From a bacterium ADurb.Bin374 (GTDB taxonomy: Bacteria > Riflebacteria > Ozemobacteria > Ozemobacterales > Ozemobacteraceae), in assembly GCA_002068715.1 (NCBI GenBank), contig MWAR01000204.1, positions 1 through 10,100 on the forward strand: DNA of 10,100 bases, written 5' to 3'. The notes beneath the pieces are model-generated. The model had not been told where the DNA came from, did not search any database, and saw only the letters and a list, made by a program, of their open reading frames with translations. Position 1 is the first letter of the stretch. Each line of letters begins with the position of its first letter. The translations under genes and the position numbers were made by a program. Below, one piece after another: positions 1 through 6,266 of this stretch.

Positions 1-243
1 GACGCGGTTGTTGTCGGTATCGCAGACGGCAAGCCGCTTCCCGTCGGGGGAAACGGCCATCGCCATCGGGTGCATGAGCTGGCCGTCAGCATGTCCAGCG
101 GTTCCCCAGGTGCCGTACAGCCGGAACCGCGGCACCTCATCAGCATCGCCCGCAAACGATGCGCCGCTTAACAACAGGAGCATGAGGAGAATCCCCGCAG
201 GGATCCGATGTGCCGGATTCCTGCGGGGACGGGTGTCGTTCAT
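1..243 (-). CDS. Exported NHL-repeat beta-propeller protein (N-terminal fragment)
   Basis: This is the first 81 codons of a gene that continues past the left edge. The N-terminus has a basic stretch (residues 1-13), a hydrophobic core (about 17-28, rich in Leu and Met) and a likely signal peptidase I site after Ser-Phe-Ala near residue 31, so the product should be exported. Residues 43-81 show the start of a beta-propeller blade: a Tyr-Gly-Thr-Trp-Gly strand, a Gln-Leu-Met-His-Pro turn, Met-Ala-Val-Ser-Pro-Asp-Gly, then Val-Cys-Asp-Thr-Asp-Asn-Asn-Arg-Val. This is the classic NHL / 6-bladed propeller signature ending in D-x-x-N-x-R-V. The ATG shares one base with the TGA of the upstream A2M-like gene (TGATG), which fixes the start and implies translational coupling; the ribosome site itself is weak. 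NHL propellers usually act as binding platforms; the ligand cannot be told from this fragment. Confidence 0.85.
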   Translation of the reverse strand, partial: MNDTRPRRNPAHRIPAGILLMLLLLSGASFAGDADEVPRFRLYGTWGTAGHADGQLMHPMAMAVSPDGKRLAVCDTDNNRV

Positions 244-3200
244 CACCTGCACGTGATCGTCGGGATCTCGACCGTCTGGATGACGGCCGGGTTCGCCTGG
301 TGACGGACCATCACGAAGCCGTGACTCTTGCCGGGAAGGGCGCCCTCGATGACGAGTTTCATCGTGCGCAAGCCACGGAACGGCACGGTCACGAACTGGA
401 TCCGTTCGCCGCCGCCGGACTTCTGGCCATACAGGAGCTGACCGCGATAGTCGGCGAGGATGTCCTCGGTCTGGCGCAGCGAGACCACCGACGGAAGCGC
501 GATGACGGCGTAGTAGTCGACCGGATCGAGGGTCTTGTCGAGCTCGACCACGATCGTGCGTTCTTCGCCGACACCGATCGAAGCGTCATCCTGGCTGACC
601 TTGAAAAAGCCGGTTTTCGTCAGATACTCGCTCATCAGCATCGGGCGCCGGTTTTCAATCAGCGCGATCGCGTGCTTCGCCGCCGTGAAGCTGATTTCAC
701 CGGCTTCCGTCGTGAACTGAACCGGCTTTTCGCCGAGCTTCAGCGTTTCGGCGGGTTTGCCGACCGCTTCGATCACGACGTCACCGGCGGGTTTGCCGGC
801 TTTCTCCTTCGCCATCGTGACGAGCAGATCGAGGAACTTCACGACCGTCTGCGGGGCGCCATACACGCCGCCCAGCATCGCGGGCCCCTGGATCAGGCCA
901 GGCTCGCCGGTCAGGATCATGCCGCGTGCGATCGTACGAAACACCTGGTCGAACGACGGATTCTTCTGCAGATACAACGCTTTCGCGTTGAGCAGCAGGT
1001 AGTAGAGCGAACCCGTGCGTTCGAAGGCGCGCAGGAAGCGGTAGGTGTCGTAGTTCCGGATGAAACGTTCGTCGAGTTCCCTGAAGCCGGGACTGTTCGG
1101 GATATCGAGCGCGGGCATCATCTCCTTCACGAACCAGTTCACGACCGCCGAATCCGTGACGGCGCGGTAGATGACCTTTCCATCGACCACGACCGGGACC
1201 AGATCGCCGCCAGCAGCTCCAGGCGTGAACAGGCCCACCTCTTCCGTCGAGACTTTCCGGCGGCCGAGCTCGGCCGTCAGGTCTTCGGAAAGTCTGCCGG
1301 CAACGCGGATGGTGCCGGCGAACTCGGCCTTCAGTGCCGCGTTTCCTGACAGGGTGTTGCTCACCTGGAGGAGGTTCTTCAACACCCACACGGACCAGAT
1401 CGGGTTGCCCTCGAGGCCGGGATACGGCCGCATCAGCTTCGTTCGTGTATCGAAGAACGTCTCGTCGAGATCTTTGACGGCTTTTTCTATATCTGCCTTT
1501 ATTGTCGAGCGCAGGCCGTCGTCATTCAGCAGTCCCTCGGCGAAGCTCCGCAGCAGCATGGCGTCGATGGCCGCCATGGCGCTCAGTGCCTCGCTGTGGC
1601 CGAACCAGGATTTCATCGTGGTCACTATATTTGCTGTCATTCCGCGCAGCAACTGGCCGGGGTTTGCAAATACGCTCACCGCTCGGTTGCGCGGCACATC
1701 GATCTTCGATCCGTCGGAGACGATCAGCTCGGTGAACGTCACCGGGAACTCGCCGGAATCGCGAATGGCGACCGAGCGACGGTCGACGACGGTTCCGTCG
1801 GCCTTCGTCAGCTCGGCGAGCAGTTCGCCGCTTCCGCCTCCGACGACGGGAACCAGGAACTCCTTGCCGCCGGCCGGCACATCGAGCGTTACCGGCGTTC
1901 CGAGACCGGTGCCGGAGATCTTCAGTTTGCCGGCTCCGCCTTCACAGACAGCGAAGACACGCAGGCTGACCTCGGCGTTTTTCAGAAGCATCGACGGGGC
2001 GCTCACCTCGACGTTTCCACCGCGGCGGCCGACGTCGACGTCGCCGATCGATTCGAGGTAGTCGAAGCCAGACATCGCAACGAACCGGGCCTTGCACCGA
2101 CCGCTCTGAGGCGGCATCGTGACGCCGACCTTCGCCCGCCCGGCGGCATCCGTCTTCACGAGCTGGCAGAAGACGACTTTTTTCTCGCCCTGGCGCACCG
2201 CTTCAGGATTTTCCGCCTCGGCCGAGGGCTCGTCAGACGGCGACGCCCCAGGCATCAGCGCCGCACCGCCCATGGCCATCTGACTTTTCGCCATCGGGGC
2301 CGGAGCGGCGGACACATCCATGTCAGCCATTTCCTTTTTCGCCGAGAAAACGGCGTTCATCGACGGTGCCGGCGGAGCCGACATAACCCTCGACACACTG
2401 CGCCTGACACGGATGCCAGTCTGGTCCTCCCAGCGGGAGAGACCGGCAGATGCATTCCGGAACGAGTCGCCGGTCGCCGAGATCAACGGATCCTTCGGAC
2501 TGCGGTTCGCAACGCGGTTGTCGAACACTTCCAGAATGCCCCACACCGAACGGGGCTTTCCGCTCGAGCGATCGAATGTTTCAATATTTATATCTATATT
2601 TTTCTCGGGGCCGGCCTGTTTCGGCACATCGAGCTTCACGCGCAGTGAGCTCGGCGTGAAAATCATCGCCCACGCCTGACGCAAGACCTTTTCCTGTTTT
2701 TTCTCCTCGTTTTCCTTCATGTCCCATCCGCCGATTGCGACGAACGAGTAGGGGCCGGAAACCGAGAACGTCACGTCATCTCCGCGCTTGAGGGTGCCGG
2801 ACATCGAGAGCTGTTCGACGGCGAAGCCGCCGTCGGCCTTCGGAACGAGTCGCCAGGCTTTCACGCCTTCCAGGTCGGCTTTCGCGGTGATCTTCGCGGC
2901 GCCGTCGTCACCGGTCATGGCCGAGCCGAGTTCGAAGGCGGCATTCTTGTCGCCGTCCTCCTTGAGCAGGTAGATGTCACGGCCGGGAACCGCGACGGTG
3001 TTCTCATAGGGGGCCACCGTGGCCTTGAAGAGGTTCGTGAAGCCGGACGAGATCAGGCTGACCTGGCGTTCGACGTGGCCCGAGCGGCCGAACAGGTTGC
3101 GCACGTTGCCCTTGTCGGTGACGACTTCCAGCTCGAAGGGGCCGGAGTGGCCGCCGACATCGAGAACCGACGCCAACTCGCCTTTCTTCATCGTATATTC

Positions 3201-3902
3201 GATGGACGGACCCGCCTCGCAGCCGTTGCAGCCGGGAAGCATGCAGCGGGTCTTGAGGGTGACGCGACCGTCGAACGGCTTGTTGAAGACGCGAAGTTCG
3301 TTCTTCACGTTGAGGCCGTTTCCCCAGCGGGCACCGACGCCGGCGGCATTGCCGAGGAACCAGCCAGCGCGTGCCTCTTCCAGCGCCTGGGCATTCGTCA
3401 GCTGCTGGAACTCGTAGGCAAACGAGACGGCGCCGAGCGAGCCCTCGACGATCGCGAACGTCGCGTCGCCCTTGAAGCTTCCGTCGGCGGTCTGGACTTC
3501 GACCCGGTATTCACCGACCTCGAGCGGCTTTTTCGCGCCGCTCATGATCGTCTCGACCAGCAGGCCGCCGTCGTTGAGCGTGAACTCGCCCAGATCGCGC
3601 GGGGCCGCATCCTTGCGGCCGAGGGTCGCCTTGATCTTCTCCATCGGCCGGGCCGGCATCGCGACTTTCAGGTGCACGTCTTCGTTCGGCCAGAACGTCG
3701 GCTGGTCGACCGTCACCGAGACGAACCGGAGGCTGAACCGCTCCGCGACGCCGGGCGCCAGGCCTGTGATATCCTTCTTGCCCGGATCCACCTGGAAGAC
3801 GCCCTGCGTCTCCCCGCCGCTCATGATCTGAGACGCGACGACGGGCACCACCAACCCGACAGCCGCCGCGATCGTCACCACGATCCATCCGAAGCGTATC
3901 AT
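243..3902 (-). CDS. Exported alpha-2-macroglobulin-like protein lacking the thioester
   Basis: The 1219-residue product starts with a signal peptide or signal anchor (hydrophobic residues 5-23, possible cleavage after Val-Val-Ala 23) and has no lipobox cysteine. Residues about 55-155 look like a macroglobulin beta-sandwich (MG2-like). Residues about 418-463 carry the usual A2M strand pattern ending in Trp-Gly-Ile-Leu-Glu-Val-Phe-Asp. A Met/Ala/Pro-rich flexible stretch (500-575) sits where a bait region is expected, followed by a T-D-A-x-G-R-A beta-sandwich (575-610). A mostly helical segment from about 745 to 1030 resembles the thioester domain, and a receptor-binding-like C-terminal sandwich ends at Cys-Arg. 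At the thioester position the family Y-G-C-x-E-Q reads F767-G-H-S-E-A772, and there is no cysteine anywhere between residues 653 and 1218, so no thioester can form. Bacterial A2Ms are thought to trap proteases in the periplasm, and E. coli YfaS is a known thioester-less member. The start is supported by GAGGAGG five bases upstream. Its stop overlaps the NHL gene start. It lies 192 bases after the VIT/VWA gene. The family call is good; the role in proteolysis is inferred. Confidence 0.8.
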   Translation of the reverse strand: MIRFGWIVVTIAAAVGLVVPVVASQIMSGGETQGVFQVDPGKKDITGLAPGVAERFSLRFVSVTVDQPTFWPNEDVHLKVAMPARPMEKIKATLGRKDAAPRDLGEFTLNDGGLLVETIMSGAKKPLEVGEYRVEVQTADGSFKGDATFAIVEGSLGAVSFAYEFQQLTNAQALEEARAGWFLGNAAGVGARWGNGLNVKNELRVFNKPFDGRVTLKTRCMLPGCNGCEAGPSIEYTMKKGELASVLDVGGHSGPFELEVVTDKGNVRNLFGRSGHVERQVSLISSGFTNLFKATVAPYENTVAVPGRDIYLLKEDGDKNAAFELGSAMTGDDGAAKITAKADLEGVKAWRLVPKADGGFAVEQLSMSGTLKRGDDVTFSVSGPYSFVAIGGWDMKENEEKKQEKVLRQAWAMIFTPSSLRVKLDVPKQAGPEKNIDINIETFDRSSGKPRSVWGILEVFDNRVANRSPKDPLISATGDSFRNASAGLSRWEDQTGIRVRRSVSRVMSAPPAPSMNAVFSAKKEMADMDVSAAPAPMAKSQMAMGGAALMPGASPSDEPSAEAENPEAVRQGEKKVVFCQLVKTDAAGRAKVGVTMPPQSGRCKARFVAMSGFDYLESIGDVDVGRRGGNVEVSAPSMLLKNAEVSLRVFAVCEGGAGKLKISGTGLGTPVTLDVPAGGKEFLVPVVGGGSGELLAELTKADGTVVDRRSVAIRDSGEFPVTFTELIVSDGSKIDVPRNRAVSVFANPGQLLRGMTANIVTTMKSWFGHSEALSAMAAIDAMLLRSFAEGLLNDDGLRSTIKADIEKAVKDLDETFFDTRTKLMRPYPGLEGNPIWSVWVLKNLLQVSNTLSGNAALKAEFAGTIRVAGRLSEDLTAELGRRKVSTEEVGLFTPGAAGGDLVPVVVDGKVIYRAVTDSAVVNWFVKEMMPALDIPNSPGFRELDERFIRNYDTYRFLRAFERTGSLYYLLLNAKALYLQKNPSFDQVFRTIARGMILTGEPGLIQGPAMLGGVYGAPQTVVKFLDLLVTMAKEKAGKPAGDVVIEAVGKPAETLKLGEKPVQFTTEAGEISFTAAKHAIALIENRRPMLMSEYLTKTGFFKVSQDDASIGVGEERTIVVELDKTLDPVDYYAVIALPSVVSLRQTEDILADYRGQLLYGQKSGGGERIQFVTVPFRGLRTMKLVIEGALPGKSHGFVMVRHQANPAVIQTVEIPTITCR

Positions 3903-4094
3903 ACGAACCTCCTCAGCTCTTTTGCGGATATCCTTCCGCTTCTCACACCCCGGTCGCCATCCCTTGTACCATACCGGGCCTCGAATGTGAAATACGCGAC
4001 CCGTCGTCAGTCCGTAACGAACCAGTTTTCAACTGGATTTTCGGGCATGATCGCAGAAAACCTCCGAATCGCCGGGAAACATATATTTTTACAA
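3903..4094 (-). other. 192-base leader between the VIT/VWA and A2M-like genes
   Basis: No gene is visible in this spacer. It ends in a strong ribosome-binding site (GAGGAGG, 3908-3914) five bases before the A2M-like ATG. Just upstream is a small inverted repeat (GCGGA at 3924-3928 and TCCGC at 3935-3939) that could fold close to the ribosome site. A perfect six-base inverted repeat with a three-base centre lies at 4022-4036. I find no convincing -35/-10 pair and no intrinsic terminator (no GC hairpin followed by a T run) on the minus strand. Read-through from the VIT/VWA gene is therefore the simplest model, although the gap is long for a tight operon. Confidence 0.5.
4022..4036. repeat. Perfect inverted repeat CCAGTT-TTC-AACTGG
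   Basis: Six-base arms around a three-base centre form a perfect 15-base dyad in the VIT/VWA to A2M-like spacer, about 120 bases upstream of the A2M-like start. It is too short and lacks the T run needed for an intrinsic terminator on the minus strand. It could be an operator half-site pair or a small hairpin, or a chance dyad. Confidence 0.35.
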
Positions 4095-6266
4095 TTACAT
4101 AAACAACTGGATGATGAAGAGAAGAAACCTGTATTCCCTGACCCACTGTTCGAGGGGAGACCCTTCGGTCGGCGGGGGTGGAGGGAACTCGATGTCGAAA
4201 TCGAGCGGATCGCAGCCGGCCGAGGCGCACGCGTCGACGAACTGATCTTCGGCGGCCTTGCCGTATTCCCCGTCGGCATATCCATGGCACACGCAGAAAA
4301 TCTTTCCAGAGCCCAACAGGCTTTCCGGGCCGCCCCGGTAATCGCAGGCGGTTTCGGGCTTCGATATGCCGCCCTTGAGAAAGTTCGTCTCGATCAGCTT
4401 CTCGATGTCGATCTTCAGCGTTACCGGATCGCGATCCATCATTGTTGTATCGTCCATGTTATACATCTCGATCGCCCCGAGCAGCACCCGCTGGTTCGCG
4501 AAACATGCCTTGGCACGCGACTGCTCGCGGGCCTTGCGGAACGATGGCGTCGCGAACGCGGCAAGGAATGTCGGATTCAGCACTTCCGCGTATGTTCGGG
4601 CGACGTCGTCGGGAACGGCCAGAAACGCGGTGTATTCCGTCGCGAGATCGTGCTCGAGGCCGAGACGGGTGATTTCCCGCACGATCTCCGGCGTCTGCGG
4701 ACGGGCGGCAAGCGAGTGGATCCGCTGGCGGGTCGCGAGAAGATTCAGCCATCCCCGGGCAGGCCGGTCAGCTCCCGCCCCCGGGTCGGTCAGTTCGAGA
4801 AGCACGGCGTCGGCACGGTCGACGACGCGGACCGGGGCCGTCATCGACGCCGCGGGAACGACGAGAAACGCCTCCGCCCCTTCGCCGCCGGAAAGTCTGC
4901 CGAACAGCGGCACGCCTCGTTCTCCGTCAGGCATGACAATATGTGCCGATATACAAAGATCTTTCATTGCCGTGTCGAGAGAGGATTCCGCAGCCTGCCA
5001 TCCCTGCTCGTCGAACAGTCTGACGCATCCGCCCTTGTCGGCAAGCGCGGCGCGAAGCCCGGCCGGTTCCTCCGGCGCGATTAGAGCGACCCAGAGCGGT
5101 TTGCGCCCGCCCTGATTCCAGATTGTCTCGATCTGGGCGGCGCTCAGATTTTCCCCATCCGTGATCAGCAGCGTCCCGTCGGCTTCGGAAGCAGCTTCCG
5201 GAAGCGCGAGGGCATTCCACGACGTCGGCCCGACGCATGCATACCCCTCGATCGTTTCGAGCGCGACCGGCGTCAGAACGCCCTCTGCCAGCGCATATAT
5301 ATTTAAATCTATTGTATTTTGCAGGTGTTTCACCAGGCGTGAGACGCGGACACGATTTTTCCCGCCCATCGAGCCCGATGCGTCGAGGATGACGGTGGCA
5401 CGGCCTCGAGCGACGGTCGCCGGAAGATTCAGCGCCGGAATCCGTGCCAGGAGAAACCGCGAACCGTCCGTCGATGAGTATCCCGTCACGCATGGCGTCA
5501 CTGGCGTTTTCAGCGACATCTTCAGCCGGATGGGCTGTACGGGCGGCTCGGCAAGATCCAGCCTGAAGCTTTTTCCGCCGCCTTTCTCGGAAGATATGGA
5601 GGCCGCAGGTTCGATCGAGACATCGCCGATTCCGCGCATATCGCGGACAGTTCCGGCAACGATCAGCCTCGGAGCCGTCTTCTTCACGCCTGCCGCCGGT
5701 TCCGGCATTTCCCACCCGTCCCCGGAATTCGCGTCTTTCCGCTCCAGATCGGGTTCGACAGAAATAGCCAGCTCGATCCCGCTCCGGTGCGCCGGTGCGG
5801 CGGCATGAGCGCGGAACCTGATTTTGACGGACGATTTCGGCTCGATCGGGAACACCTTGATCGTCAGATCGTTTCCGTGCTGTTCCAGCAATCCCGGGTC
5901 CGTCTGTCGCCTGACGATCTCCTCGTAGGCCAGTCGCGCCTTCTCGATTTCCATGACCTTGCCGGGAACCCAGGTCTTCCCGTCCGTCATGATCTGAAAG
6001 CCGCTCACGAAGGCCTGATCCGGCAGGGTGAAGCGATAGACGCCCTCGACTCGGTCGTGATTCGGGTTCTGGAAGGTATCCTCGACCTCGAGCAGCAGAA
6101 GGCCGTCTTCGAGCACCAGGTTGACGGCCCGCTTCTCGTGGGAAAGCGGCGTGGCCCAGATGGAGCGTTCCGACAGCCGGAGCGATCCGTTCGCGAACAG
6201 CCGGTCGCACGTCATGACACTGAGAAGCGCGGCGAGAACCACCACGACGAAATCCAACCTCTTCAT
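4095..6266 (-). CDS. Exported VIT + VWA domain protein with a C-terminal pilin-like domain
   Basis: The 723-residue product begins with a signal peptide (hydrophobic 6-19, likely cut after Leu-Phe-Ala 25). Residues about 28-165 form a VIT domain, shown by F-Q-N-P-N-x-x-x-V-E-G-V-Y-R-F-x-L-P (65-82), A-R-x-x-Y-E-E-I-V-x-R (110-119), D-P-G-L-L-E and V-F-P-I. The VWA domain starts near 288 with the metal-ion motif D295-A-S297-G-S299, a possible Thr348, and T369-D-G; the spacing is short for a VWA. Residues 506-552 carry the conserved tail of VIT/VWA proteins (I-T-R-L-x-x-x-x-x-L-A-T-E-Y-T-A-F-L). Residues about 572-665 match a type IV pilin/pseudopilin from the end of its first helix: S-F-R-K-A-R-E, A-C588-F-A-N-Q-R, A-I-E-M-Y-N-M-D, L-K-G-G, C641, and C658-V-C-H-G. 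The protein ends in a Pro-rich linker and a hydrophobic tail. The start at 6266 is chosen because its ATG overlaps the upstream TGA (ATGA) and has GGAGG seven bases ahead; longer in-frame starts reach 6455 inside the previous gene. The likely role is metal-dependent protein binding at the cell surface or in the periplasm (inferred). Confidence 0.85.
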   Translation of the reverse strand: MKRLDFVVVVLAALLSVMTCDRLFANGSLRLSERSIWATPLSHEKRAVNLVLEDGLLLLEVEDTFQNPNHDRVEGVYRFTLPDQAFVSGFQIMTDGKTWVPGKVMEIEKARLAYEEIVRRQTDPGLLEQHGNDLTIKVFPIEPKSSVKIRFRAHAAAPAHRSGIELAISVEPDLERKDANSGDGWEMPEPAAGVKKTAPRLIVAGTVRDMRGIGDVSIEPAASISSEKGGGKSFRLDLAEPPVQPIRLKMSLKTPVTPCVTGYSSTDGSRFLLARIPALNLPATVARGRATVILDASGSMGGKNRVRVSRLVKHLQNTIDLNIYALAEGVLTPVALETIEGYACVGPTSWNALALPEAASEADGTLLITDGENLSAAQIETIWNQGGRKPLWVALIAPEEPAGLRAALADKGGCVRLFDEQGWQAAESSLDTAMKDLCISAHIVMPDGERGVPLFGRLSGGEGAEAFLVVPAASMTAPVRVVDRADAVLLELTDPGAGADRPARGWLNLLATRQRIHSLAARPQTPEIVREITRLGLEHDLATEYTAFLAVPDDVARTYAEVLNPTFLAAFATPSFRKAREQSRAKACFANQRVLLGAIEMYNMDDTTMMDRDPVTLKIDIEKLIETNFLKGGISKPETACDYRGGPESLLGSGKIFCVCHGYADGEYGKAAEDQFVDACASAGCDPLDFDIEFPPPPPTEGSPLEQWVREYRFLLFIIQLFM
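4272..4553 (-). other. Pilin/pseudopilin-type globular domain within the VIT/VWA protein
   Basis: This encodes residues about 572-665 of the VIT/VWA protein. The order of marks is the same as in many minor pilins just after the membrane half of helix 1: Pro-Ser-Phe-Arg-Lys-Ala-Arg-Glu, Ala-Cys-Phe-Ala-Asn-Gln-Arg, an amphipathic helix ending Ala-Ile-Glu-Met-Tyr-Asn-Met-Asp, a Leu-Ile-Glu-x-x-Phe-Leu-Lys-Gly-Gly segment, then Cys641 and Cys658-x-x-His661-Gly. The type III leader and hydrophobic half-helix that would allow pilus assembly are absent. The identification rests on motif recognition, not on a search. Confidence 0.65.

Noticed and set aside
210..1349. Plus-strand open frame of 379 codons
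   Set aside because: It is antisense to the C-terminal part of the A2M-like gene, whose sequence is protein-like and family-matching.
3075..5084. Plus-strand open frame of 669 codons
   Set aside because: It is antisense to the A2M-like and VIT/VWA genes, spans their spacer, is rich in Arg and Asp, and shows no family motif.
4927..6210. Minus-strand open frame of 427 codons in another frame of the VIT/VWA gene
   Set aside because: It is an Arg-rich shadow frame; the VIT and VWA motifs lie in the other frame.
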